DNA from: JBEHWX01 sp048498995
GTDB lineage: Bacteria > Bacteroidota > Ignavibacteria > OLB7
Assembly (NCBI GenBank): GCA_048498995.1
Contig: JBEHWX010000124.1
Span: 1-15,995, forward strand
Reading direction: 5' to 3'
Length of the DNA stretch: 15,995 bases
Below, piece after piece: positions 6,432-12,537 of the stretch (positions are counted from its first letter, which is position 1; every line of letters begins with the position of its first letter). Position numbers and translations under genes: made by a program. The notes under the pieces were generated by a model. That model worked only from the letters and a program-made list of their open reading frames with translations, was not told the origin of the DNA and made no database searches.

Positions 6432-8006
6432 TCAGCCGGCCTTGTCCCGGTCGGGCCCGGCGGCGGCCTTGCCCGGACGCCCCTCGATCATCAGCCCGGC
6501 CGCCAGCGCGGCGCCGAGCGCCAGGGCGGCCGAGATCACCATCACCAGCCGGAAGGCGGAGACGAATGCGTCGTCCACCGCCCCCTCCAGCGCGGCCCGG
6601 TTCTCCCGGGAAAGCGATGCCGGCGGCTCGATCGCGGCCAGCCTGGTCCGCTCGGAGAGGACGCGCGCGCGGAGATCGGCCGGAATCGGCAGGACGGCCA
6701 TCCGCTCCTCCAGTCCGGAGCTGAAGCGGGAGACCACCACGATCCCGAATATCGCAACCGCGAGCAGTCCGGCCACCTGCGAGACGGCGTTGTTGATGCC
6801 GGAGGCGATGCCGGCATGCCGGGCGTCGACCGCGTTCATGACCGTCGTGGTCAGCGGGGCCACGCTGATGGCCATGCCGAGGCCGAGCACGCAGGCCGCC
6901 GGAAAGAAGGTGGTCCAGTAGCTTCCCCCGGCCCCCGGAATCGCGAAGAGAAGAAACGCGCCGGCAACGACGGTCGGGCCGACCACGAGGGGGATCTTCG
7001 CGCCGACGCGGGTCACCAGTCCGCCGGCCCATCGCGACAGGAGGAAGATCAGGATGATCACCGGCATCAGCGCCGCGCCGGCGGCGGTGGCCGAATATCC
7101 CTGCACCTGGATCAGGTTGAAGGAGAGGAAGAAGAGCGTGGCGCTGAAGGCGCCGTAGAGCAGCAGCGTCAGAAGATTGGCGCCGGAGAAGGTGCGGGAG
7201 CGGAACACCGACAGGGGCATCATCGGCGCGCTTCCACGCGCCTCCACCAGCAGGAAGAGCGCCAGCAGGGCCGCGCCGCCGATCAGCGGCAGAAGCACGC
7301 CGACGGAGCCGAAGCCGGAGGCGTTGGCCGCGATCATGCCGTAGACGATGCCGCCGAAGCCGGGGGTGACCAGGAGCGCGCCGAGCCAGTCGGGATGCTT
7401 CGGCGCCCCATCGTCCCGCGTCTCCGGAACATGGCGCATCAGCAGATAGAGCACCGCCGCGGCCAGCGGGATGTTGATCAGGAAGACCGCGCGCCAGGAG
7501 AGGGTATCGACGAACCAGCCCCCCAGAAGCGGGCCGAGCGCCGCGGCCACCGCCGAGAGCGCCGACCAGGTGCCGATGGCCGCCCCGCGCCGCTGCTCGT
7601 CGAACGACGCCGTGATGATCGCCAGGCTCCCCGGCACGAGCATCGCCCCGCCGACCCCCTGCAGCGCCCGCGCGGCCACCAGTTGCGGCACGTCCGCGGC
7701 CAGACTGCATCCGGCCGAGGCGAGGGCGAACAGGGTTATCCCGATGGCATAGATCTTCCGTCGCCCGAACCGGTCGCCGAGCGCCCCTCCGACCAGCAGC
7801 AGCGAGGCCAGAAAAAGGGTGTAGGCCTCGACGATCCACTGCGCGCCGGTGATCGTGGCCTCCAGATCCCGCTGCATCACCGGGAGCGCCACGTTGACGG
7901 CGCTCCCGTCGATGAACGCCATGCTCGACCCGAGGATCGTGGCGGCCAGAATCCAGGCGCCCGAGCCGCTGGCGCTCCCTTGCTGACGACGATCGCCGCT
8001 TGTCAT
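6432..8006 (-). CDS. DHA2-family MFS drug:H+ antiporter (EmrB/QacA type)
   Basis: The 524-residue protein has about fourteen hydrophobic segments, the size expected for the 14-TM DHA2 group. Visible motifs are the TM1 signature FIDGSAVNVALPVM (31-44, Asp33), motif A GALGDRFGRRK (74-84), motif B RALQGVGGAMLVPGS (113-127), motif C GPLLGGWF (158-165) and WRAVFLINIP (171-180). A long polar loop with charged residues (about 440-485) precedes the last helix, typical of this family. The ATG at 8006 has GGAG 9 nt upstream. It is expected to pump hydrophobic or cationic compounds out across the inner membrane using the proton gradient; the substrate cannot be told. It is divergent from the amine oxidase at 8231 and upstream of the exported cyclophilin. 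No EmrA-type adaptor or TetR/MarR regulator is visible nearby. Confidence 0.93.
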   Translation of the reverse strand: MTSGDRRQQGSASGSGAWILAATILGSSMAFIDGSAVNVALPVMQRDLEATITGAQWIVEAYTLFLASLLLVGGALGDRFGRRKIYAIGITLFALASAGCSLAADVPQLVAARALQGVGGAMLVPGSLAIITASFDEQRRGAAIGTWSALSAVAAALGPLLGGWFVDTLSWRAVFLINIPLAAAVLYLLMRHVPETRDDGAPKHPDWLGALLVTPGFGGIVYGMIAANASGFGSVGVLLPLIGGAALLALFLLVEARGSAPMMPLSVFRSRTFSGANLLTLLLYGAFSATLFFLSFNLIQVQGYSATAAGAALMPVIILIFLLSRWAGGLVTRVGAKIPLVVGPTVVAGAFLLFAIPGAGGSYWTTFFPAACVLGLGMAISVAPLTTTVMNAVDARHAGIASGINNAVSQVAGLLAVAIFGIVVVSRFSSGLEERMAVLPIPADLRARVLSERTRLAAIEPPASLSRENRAALEGAVDDAFVSAFRLVMVISAALALGAALAAGLMIEGRPGKAAAGPDRDKAG

Positions 8007-8230
8007 CGCTCTGTTCTCCGGTGCACGGCTGGTTCACGATGCCTCGCGCGGACGCCCCGGCGCCCACCCGGCCGCGAGGCGCGGAACGAGGAGCACGGAT
8101 GTTCCGCGTGGAAGCGAGAAATTCCTGCAATCATAACCAATTGCGCGGAGGATGCCGAACCGACCGGTCCGGCACTCCAGGGTGGGCGCGGAAGCGCGCC
8201 AGCACCCTCCGCGCGGCAATCGACGACATC
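8007..8230. promoter_or_regulatory. Divergent promoter region between MFS exporter and amine oxidase
   Basis: This 224-bp region separates the two start codons. Its centre (about 8117-8145) is AT-rich in a GC-rich setting and contains the inverted repeat GCAAT-8 nt-ATTGC (8127-8144). On the minus strand TTATGATTG overlaps it and comes within one base of the Bacteroidota -7 element TAnnTTTG. Both promoters are inferred to lie here, possibly under a shared regulator; none is encoded in the window. Confidence 0.35.
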
Positions 8231-9640
8231 ATGACCCTGAAGACCGACGTGGTCATCATCGGCGGCGGCGTGGCCGGCCTCGCCGCCGCGCGCGACCTGT
8301 CGCGCGCCGGCATCGACGTGATCCTTCTGGAGGCGCGCCCCCGCCTGGGCGGCCGGATCGCCACGATCCATCGTCCCGACCTGCCGGCGCCGATCGAGCT
8401 CGGCGCCGAGTTCATCCACGGGCTGCCGGAACAGACCTGGCGGATCATCCGCGCCGCCGGACTCACCCCCTGCGAGGTGGAGGGAGAGTCCTGGTTCGCG
8501 CGGGATGGCCGGCTGGAACAGCGAGAGGAGTTCTGGGAGAAGGTGGATGAGCTCTTCTCGGCCATGGAGAAGAAAGCTGCCGAGGAGAAGGAGATCTCCT
8601 TCGCCGAGTTCCTCGAGATCTATCGCGCCGAGGGGGGCGACGAGGCCGCGGCGAGGATGGCCACGGGATTCGTGGAGGGCTTTCACGCGGCCCCGATCGA
8701 GCGGGCCGGCATCAAGGCGCTCATCCAGGCCTCGCGCACCGAGGAACAGATCGGCGGCGACCGGGACTTCCGCCTCGTCAACGGCTACGACACGCTCGTC
8801 GGCGCGCTCCGGCTCGGCATCGACGCCACGCACTGCCGGATCATGCTCGGCACCGTGGCCCGCGCCATCCGCTGGAAGCGGGACGCCGTCACGATCGAGG
8901 CCGGCCCCGCGCTCGGCCCCGCGCTTGGCCCCGCGCCCGTACCCGCGGCCTCGGGAGATTCCGCGTCGGGAGATCCGGCGCCCGCGGTCACGACCATCTC
9001 GGCGCGGCGCGCGATCGTGACGCTGCCGATCGGCGTTCTTCAGGCACCGGCCGGCGCCGAGGGAGCGGTGAGGTTCGAGCCGGAGATCCCGGAGAAACGT
9101 CGCGCGATCGAGGGGATCGGAAGCGGATCGGTCGTGAAGATTCTCTTCCGCTTTCGGGAGCGATTCTGGGAGAAGCCGATGCCGAACACCAATGGGGAGT
9201 CGGCCGACAGGCTCGGGTTTCTGCTGTCGCGGGATGAGACGATGCCGACATGGTGGACGGAGCATCCGCTCAGGATCCCCTATCTGAATGGCTGGGTCGG
9301 CGGAAGCGGCGCGATGAAGCTGTGGCGCGATCCGGAGCGGATCGCCGAGCGGGCCATCGAGGCGCTCTCCCGGCTGACCGGCGTGGAGCTGAACGAATTG
9401 AGAAGTCTGGTCGAGGAGTGGCGGGTGCACGACTGGGTGCGCGATCCGTACACGCGGTGCGCGTACAGCTTCCTTCCGGTCGGGGGGATCGAGGCGCGGC
9501 GCGAGCTCGCGCGGCCCGTGGAGGAGACGCTCTATTTCGCGGGGGAGGCAACGTATCTGGAGGGGGAGACCGGGACGGTGCATGGCGCGATCGCCAGCGG
9601 GGAGCGGAGCGCGAGGGAGATCATCGAGGCCGAAAGGTAG
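8231..9640 (+). CDS. FAD-dependent amine oxidase family protein
   Basis: The frame is open further upstream, but the protein proper starts at the ATG at 8231 (469 residues), four residues before the first Rossmann strand. FAD-binding features are GGGVAG (11-16), the acidic end of strand 2 (Glu34) and GGRIAT (40-45). ELGAEFIHG follows, as in monoamine oxidase/polyamine oxidase relatives. The C-terminal signature FAGEAT (436-441) with ETGTVHGAIASG closes the cofactor site. It has no signal peptide, so it is likely a cytosolic flavoprotein oxidising an amine (polyamine or aromatic amine); the substrate is not readable. Residues 225-252 are a low-complexity Gly/Pro/Ala insertion encoded by tandem repeats, placed in a surface loop of the substrate domain. 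The gene is transcribed away from the MFS exporter, and a 14-bp hairpin follows 5 nt after the stop. Confidence 0.92.
   Translation: MTLKTDVVIIGGGVAGLAAARDLSRAGIDVILLEARPRLGGRIATIHRPDLPAPIELGAEFIHGLPEQTWRIIRAAGLTPCEVEGESWFARDGRLEQREEFWEKVDELFSAMEKKAAEEKEISFAEFLEIYRAEGGDEAAARMATGFVEGFHAAPIERAGIKALIQASRTEEQIGGDRDFRLVNGYDTLVGALRLGIDATHCRIMLGTVARAIRWKRDAVTIEAGPALGPALGPAPVPAASGDSASGDPAPAVTTISARRAIVTLPIGVLQAPAGAEGAVRFEPEIPEKRRAIEGIGSGSVVKILFRFRERFWEKPMPNTNGESADRLGFLLSRDETMPTWWTEHPLRIPYLNGWVGGSGAMKLWRDPERIAERAIEALSRLTGVELNELRSLVEEWRVHDWVRDPYTRCAYSFLPVGGIEARRELARPVEETLYFAGEATYLEGETGTVHGAIASGERSAREIIEAER
8903..8977 (+). repeat. In-frame minisatellite in the amine oxidase gene
   Basis: Three 12-bp tandem copies (8903-8914 GGCCCCGCGCTC, 8915-8926 ending CTT, 8927-8938 ending CCC) encode GPAL-GPAL-GPAP. 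They are followed by two 15-bp near copies (8948-8962 and 8963-8977) encoding ASGDS-ASGDP. Both unit lengths are multiples of three, so copy-number change would alter loop length without a frameshift. Confidence 0.85.
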
Positions 9641-9645
9641 CGGTG

Positions 9646-9680
9646 CGAAGGGACCGCGGCGGCCGTCCGCGGTCCCTTCG
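9646..9680. terminator. 14-bp perfect hairpin between convergent amine oxidase and micro-ORF 1
   Basis: CGAAGGGACCGCGG (9646-9659) and its exact inverse (9667-9680) flank a 7-nt loop. It starts 5 nt after the amine oxidase stop (plus) and 10 nt after the micro-ORF 1 stop (minus), so it probably ends both transcripts. Neither side has a U-tract. Confidence 0.65.
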
Positions 9681-9690
9681 GGATTCCGAT

Positions 9691-9765
9691 CTATTTGGAA
9701 AGCTCGATCAGCGCGATCAGCACATAGACCACCGCCAGCGACATGACCATCGAACGGATATTCAT
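9691..9765 (-). CDS. Micro-peptide 1: 24-residue single-span membrane peptide
   Basis: ATG at 9765-9763, stop TAG at 9693-9691. The peptide is MNIRSMVMSLAVVY followed by VLIALIELSK: a short basic N-terminus, one hydrophobic span of about 17 residues, then a Glu and a terminal Lys. AGGAGG (9776-9771) lies 5 nt before the start, a perfect ribosome site at good distance. It aligns over 21 residues with micro-peptide 2 (22 residues, 10299-10367): 11 identical and nearly all the rest conservative, including S-x-V-x-S-x-A-V-V-Y and A-L-[IV]-E-[LM]-x-K. Two related ORFs each with an ideal ribosome site are hard to explain by chance. The topology is probably a small inner-membrane peptide like other bacterial membrane micro-proteins (regulators of transporters or oxidases), but I recognise no known family. 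It is followed 10 nt later by a perfect hairpin. Confidence 0.8.
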   Translation of the reverse strand: MNIRSMVMSLAVVYVLIALIELSK

Positions 9766-9770
9766 ACGTA

Positions 9771-9776
9771 CCTCCT
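9771..9776 (-). promoter_or_regulatory. Ribosome binding site AGGAGG of micro-ORF 1
   Basis: The minus strand reads AGGAGG-TACGT-ATGAA, a 5-nt spacer. The same arrangement (AGGAGG-AACGAAT-ATGAA) precedes micro-ORF 2. It is the main evidence that so short an ORF is translated. Confidence 0.8.
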
Positions 9777-10141
9777 GTTGTTTTCTTTACTGGTAAGACA
9801 ACCTTCACCCCGCTCACATAACAGGGGCCCACGTCATCATCGAAATATTTTTTCAACCCATCGCCCGCCGCGGTTCCCAGTGCGATCGGGTCGGGAATCG
9901 CGCGTCGCCGGACGTGCAGCCGGGGCGCGCTCGTACCCGGCGCGTGGCCGCGCGGAGCGCATGTTCGCGGCGTCCGCTGCGCTCGCGCCGGAGCAGGTGA
10001 ACGCCCTCACAGACGGTGCTGGCGTCGACGTGTTCCACGCAATGCGCGTGTAATCTGATTTTTACAATTGGGCGCTGTCGAGCGGCGGGAATTTTCTGCA
10101 CGAGGCGTGACGTTTATTCACGTTCTCCCCTCGTTGAGCGA

Positions 10142-10182
10142 GACGGCGGGATGCGCGCACCGGAGTGTCGCATCCCGCCGTC
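10142..10182. terminator. 14-bp perfect hairpin downstream of micro-ORF 2
   Basis: GACGGCGGGATGCG (10142-10155) and its exact inverse (10169-10182) flank a 13-nt loop. It lies 117 nt beyond the micro-ORF 2 stop on the minus strand. There is no U-tract on either side. It is probably the end of the micro-ORF 2 transcript; a stable structured RNA is the alternative. Confidence 0.5.
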
Positions 10183-10298
10183 ATACATACAGCATCGTTG
10201 TATCGTATCGCCCGCTGTCGCGGAGCATCTTCACATCGTGGTCGGGAGCTCTGTCATCGACGCATCATCACGGGTTCACCATCTCTCTACGACGTCGC

Positions 10299-10367
10299 TT
10301 ACTTGAACATCTCAACCAATGCCAGCGCGATATACACGACAGCCATCGAAAACACTATGCTTTTCAT
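10299..10367 (-). CDS. Micro-peptide 2: 22-residue single-span membrane peptide, paralogue of micro-peptide 1
   Basis: ATG at 10367-10365, stop TAA at 10301-10299. The peptide is MKSIVFSMAVVYIALALV followed by EMFK: Lys2, a hydrophobic span of about 16 residues, then Glu and a final Lys. AGGAGG (10380-10375) lies 7 nt before the start. It shares S-x-V-x-S-x-A-V-V-Y and the A-L-[IV]-E-[LM]-x-K end with micro-peptide 1. The differences are conservative at the protein level although many codons differ (for example AVVY is GCTGTCGTGTAT here and GCGGTGGTCTAT there), which suggests selection on the peptide. A candidate promoter lies 10415-10445. Function unknown; likely an inner-membrane micro-protein. 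Confidence 0.8.
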   Translation of the reverse strand: MKSIVFSMAVVYIALALVEMFK

Positions 10368-10374
10368 ATTCGTT

Positions 10375-10380
10375 CCTCCT
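10375..10380 (-). promoter_or_regulatory. Ribosome binding site AGGAGG of micro-ORF 2
   Basis: The minus strand reads GAGAGGAGG-AACGAAT-ATG, a 7-nt spacer. It is stronger than the ribosome sites of most larger genes in the window. Confidence 0.8.
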
Positions 10381-10414
10381 CTCAAACCGTGAACGATGTA
10401 CGTTGAAACAGATC

Positions 10415-10445
10415 CAAAATTACCGCGGCACGAGAGTCCTGTAAA
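10415..10445 (-). promoter_or_regulatory. Candidate promoter of micro-ORF 2
   Basis: The minus strand has TAATTTTG (10422-10415), an exact match to the Bacteroidota -7 element TAnnTTTG. TTTACA (10445-10440) sits 17 nt upstream and also resembles a sigma-70 -35 box. Transcription would start near 10409, giving a leader of about 42 nt ending in the AGGAGG site. Motif match only. Confidence 0.45.
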
Positions 10446-10905
10446 TGCATGAATTCTTAACACTGACTCATCGAATCGACAGAAGCGCGCTCACTACAAA
10501 TCACACATGAGCGACGATTTTGTTACATCGCCCGTTATAGCGGGGATCATCGTCGTCAAGCGGGCGGAGCTCCCGTGCCGTACGGAAAACATCGTCGATC
10601 GTTTGCCTGGAGCGTTCGTGGTCGCACGTCACTAAGACGCGCAAGCCGGCCGGGCGTTACGCCGGCCATGGGATTTATTCCCGGCTCCCGACGCGCGATT
10701 TCTCCATCCCACCTTCCCCTCCGGAGCGGGAATCGGCGTCGTCGGAAACGACACACAGCGGCAGACGCATCGATGCACGCACGGGTTTAGCCCCGGCACA
10801 CCTATCTTGGTGCACGCTTCCCTCGAAGCGTTCCCGCCCCCGCGAGCCGGCCCCGTCGCGCGGGATGGCATCGAGAAGCAGGGGCCGCATTTAACCGGCG
10901 ACATC
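10446..10905. other. 460-bp stretch without a supported gene
   Basis: The left part (10446-10560) is visibly AT-richer than the window and holds an inverted repeat at 10512-10555. The right part is GC-rich with several short palindromes (for example GGCCGG/CCGGCC near 10648-10667 and GGGA/TCCC near 10670-10682). Open frames here are Arg-rich antisense-like translations without start signals. It must contain the promoter of the gene at 10906, but I see no clear one. Confidence 0.45.
10512..10555. repeat. Nested inverted repeat CGACGAT ... ATCGTCG
   Basis: A 7-bp outer stem (10512-10518 with 10549-10555) encloses an inner CCCG/CGGG stem around TTATAG (10531-10544). It lies about 70-90 bp upstream of the micro-ORF 2 promoter candidate. 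It could be a hairpin, an operator, or the trace of an excised element. Confidence 0.35.
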
Positions 10906-11397
10906 ATGGCGGAACAGACACCCGACGGCAGATACATCTTCACGCGATCGTTCGTGACAACCGAGGAAGGAGTTGCGCTCTATCAGATCTATCTGTCGGA
11001 CATCCAAGGAGAACTGGTCCGCCTTACCTACGAGGCCACGCAGCGCCCGGAGCATCTCCGGCTCGGGCTGCGCGATCTGGCGCTCCTGCTAGAACAGGGA
11101 GGGCTCGAAGCGCTGGAAGGGGGATACGCGCCGGATGCCCCCTATCTCTTCACCCGAAGCCAGGATCTTCCCGTGCCGACCGGAGCGCCCCGCACCGTCC
11201 GCTACTCCGCCTTCCGCGTCAACGCCCCGGCTCCCTCGGCGATCGACTCCGAGGTCGCCCTCGAGGCGGCCCGTCGCCAGGCCGTGGGGAACGCCCGCAG
11301 CTTCGACGTGGTCTTCCATCTGGACCGCCAGCGCGACGTTGCGCTCGCCCTGCTGTCGATGATCGACATCTTCGACGCGCGCGAGCCGGGCGAGTAG
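10906..11397 (+). CDS. Conserved-looking hypothetical cytosolic protein, 163 residues
   Basis: The frame is open from 10807 (TTG), but the ATG at 10906 is preferred: coding-like composition begins there and the upstream part is Pro/Arg-rich. No Shine-Dalgarno is visible, which is common in this phylum. The protein has no signal peptide or membrane span. Residues about 9-45 look like beta strands (GRYIFTRSFVTTEEG, ALYQIYLSDIQGELVRLTY), followed by an amphipathic helix (EHLRLGLRDLALLLEQGGL). The second half repeats a YLFTRS motif (compare YIFTRS near the start) and ends with a helix rich in Leu/Ile (VALALLSMIDIF). The repeated [YI]FTRS may mark an internal duplication. I do not recognise a family. 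A perfect 11-bp hairpin follows the stop. Confidence 0.7.
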   Translation: MAEQTPDGRYIFTRSFVTTEEGVALYQIYLSDIQGELVRLTYEATQRPEHLRLGLRDLALLLEQGGLEALEGGYAPDAPYLFTRSQDLPVPTGAPRTVRYSAFRVNAPAPSAIDSEVALEAARRQAVGNARSFDVVFHLDRQRDVALALLSMIDIFDAREPGE

Positions 11398-11412
11398 GCC
11401 GGCCGGAAACGA

Positions 11413-11452
11413 CGCTCCCCGCGATGCCGCCGAACGGGCACCGCGGGGAGCG
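11413..11452. terminator. 11-bp perfect hairpin between convergent genes
   Basis: CGCTCCCCGCG (11413-11423) and its exact inverse (11442-11452) enclose an 18-nt loop. They lie between the stop of the hypothetical gene (plus, 11397) and the stop of the SDR gene (minus, 11488). Probably a bidirectional terminator; no U-tract. Confidence 0.6.
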
Positions 11453-11487
11453 GAACGCATCATCACACCGATATCATCGCGCGAGGG

Positions 11488-12216
11488 TCAGCCGAGCTTC
11501 AGCGTGACCTCCTCGATCGACGCGGCATCCACGAGCCGGAACTGGCGTCCCTTGAGCGCGACTCCGGCATCCGAGGCCAGAAGGGCCGCGAACTCCCCCA
11601 CCTGCTCGGCCGTCATGCCGCGCGATCCGAGACGGTGCGGGGTCTCCCGCGTGATCACTTCGCCAAGCAGGAGCTCGTTGATCCTGACCGGCGCGTGCTT
11701 CAGCTCCTCGGCCAGCACCTTCCCGAGCATCACCAGCCCCGCGGCGCCGACCGAGACCGGACCGGACATCGGCACCGGGCGCTCGCCGGCTAGCCCCGCG
11801 ATGATCGTGTAGCTCCCGCCACGGCTTTCCATCGGCGGCAGAAACGTCTTGGCGGCGATGAAGTGCGCGGTGAGAGTCTCATCGATCACCCGTTGCCACG
11901 TCTCGACCGGAAGGTCGAGGATCCGCTCCCCATGCCACCATCCGCCGATCGAGGCCACGAAGGCATCGATCATCCCGAAGCGGTCCAGAATCTCCTCCCT
12001 GACATGCTCGGCGCCGCCGAGCGTGCCGATATCCCCGGTGATGCCGATCACCCGCTCGCCGCCGGCCACCCGCTCCCGCAGACTCCGGAGCCGCTCCGGC
12101 GATCTCGACGGGACGATCACCGTCCCCCCGGCCGCCAGGAACGCGCCGACGATCCCCTCCCCCACGCCGCCGGTTCCGCCGGCGATCACCGCCACCTTGT
12201 CGTTCAATCGGTACAT
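11488..12216 (-). CDS. Short-chain dehydrogenase/reductase-like protein lacking the catalytic residues
   Basis: The start is set at the ATG at 12216 because GGAGG (12225-12221) lies 4 nt upstream; the in-frame ATG at 12231 lacks a ribosome site. The 242-residue protein has the Rossmann nucleotide motif GGTGGVGEG (13-21), an SDR-like GDI (61-63) and, where NNAG is usual, ASIGG (88-92). The catalytic region is non-standard: the Ser position is IIAG (138-141), and the usual Tyr-x3-Lys falls at GPVSVGAAG, giving Val154 and Ala158. The fold and dinucleotide binding are likely kept, but normal SDR chemistry is not expected. It could be a regulatory NAD(P) sensor or an atypical SDR. It is cytosolic and stands alone between a convergent hypothetical gene and an upstream PH-like gene. 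A TGATATGAT sequence just upstream (12240-12235) resembles an extended -10. Confidence 0.88.
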   Translation of the reverse strand: MYRLNDKVAVIAGGTGGVGEGIVGAFLAAGGTVIVPSRSPERLRSLRERVAGGERVIGITGDIGTLGGAEHVREEILDRFGMIDAFVASIGGWWHGERILDLPVETWQRVIDETLTAHFIAAKTFLPPMESRGGSYTIIAGLAGERPVPMSGPVSVGAAGLVMLGKVLAEELKHAPVRINELLLGEVITRETPHRLGSRGMTAEQVGEFAALLASDAGVALKGRQFRLVDAASIEEVTLKLG

Positions 12217-12220
12217 ACAT

Positions 12221-12225
12221 CCTCC
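12221..12225 (-). promoter_or_regulatory. Ribosome binding site GGAGG that sets the SDR-like start
   Basis: GGAGG is followed by ATGT and the ATG at 12216. The spacing is short (4 nt) but favours this start over the ATG at 12231. Confidence 0.6.
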
Positions 12226-12240
12226 ACGCATCGGATCATA

Positions 12241-12537
12241 TCATCCCACCCCACACCGGTGGATGCCTCCCAACGGCGGGCCGGATTTCGCGGCGATCGC
12301 GCTCGGGCGCCTCGGAGCATGGGGAAGCCCGTCGCGCCGCGCCCGTGATGCACGCGCCGCGCACGCGCGAAGGAGGAGGCCACGCGGTTTGCGCGGCGGG
12401 CCGAGCGGGGAGCACGTATCCGTTACAACATGGGATGGCGGCGATGGCGCCCCGACGACCGGCGTCGACGAACAACGTCGACAGCGGGCATCGGGGCGCG
12501 GAGCATGCATGCTGATGAAGAGAGGGAGGAAGCGAGG
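12241..12537. other. Intergenic stretch between SDR-like and PH-like genes
   Basis: No supported gene. It is very GC-rich with CG-rich inverted segments, and contains the two-tier hairpin 12447-12499 that follows the PH-like gene on the minus strand. The rest shows nothing I can assign. Confidence 0.5.
12447..12499 (-). terminator. Two-tier hairpin after the PH-like gene
   Basis: An outer 9-bp stem (GCGCCCCGA 12447-12455 with TCGGGGCGC 12491-12499) encloses an inner 7-bp stem (GTCGACG 12464-12470, loop AACAA, CGTCGAC 12476-12482). It lies 39 nt beyond the stop of the PH-like gene. A likely transcript end or stabilising 3' structure; no U-tract. Confidence 0.5.

Larger units (their letters stand above)
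9766..10298. other. 533-bp gene-poor stretch between the two micro-ORFs
   Basis: No convincing protein gene on either strand; the open frames here are low-complexity extensions of shadows. It contains the ribosome site and unidentified promoter of micro-ORF 1, an AT-rich patch at 10048-10068, and a perfect 14-bp hairpin at 10142-10182. From the spacing, micro-ORF 2 has a 3' untranslated region of about 115 nt up to that hairpin, and micro-ORF 1 has its own leader after it. Confidence 0.5.

Noticed and set aside
5412..8234. 940-codon plus-strand open frame
   Set aside because: Antisense to the cyclophilin and MFS genes, both recognisable families; composition is Arg/His/Gly-rich as expected of a high-GC shadow.
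8003..9856. 617-codon minus-strand open frame starting near micro-ORF 1
   Set aside because: Antisense to the amine oxidase; TTG start and no domain. It overlaps micro-ORF 1 in another frame, where the peptide with the AGGAGG site is the better call.
9250..10053. 267-codon plus-strand frame running past the amine oxidase into the intergenic region
   Set aside because: Arg-rich alternate frame of the amine oxidase, then random-looking sequence; no ribosome site.
10068..10406. Several plus-strand frames of 75-112 codons across micro-ORF 2
   Set aside because: No ribosome sites, mixed composition and mutual overlap; micro-ORF 2 on the minus strand explains the coding signal.
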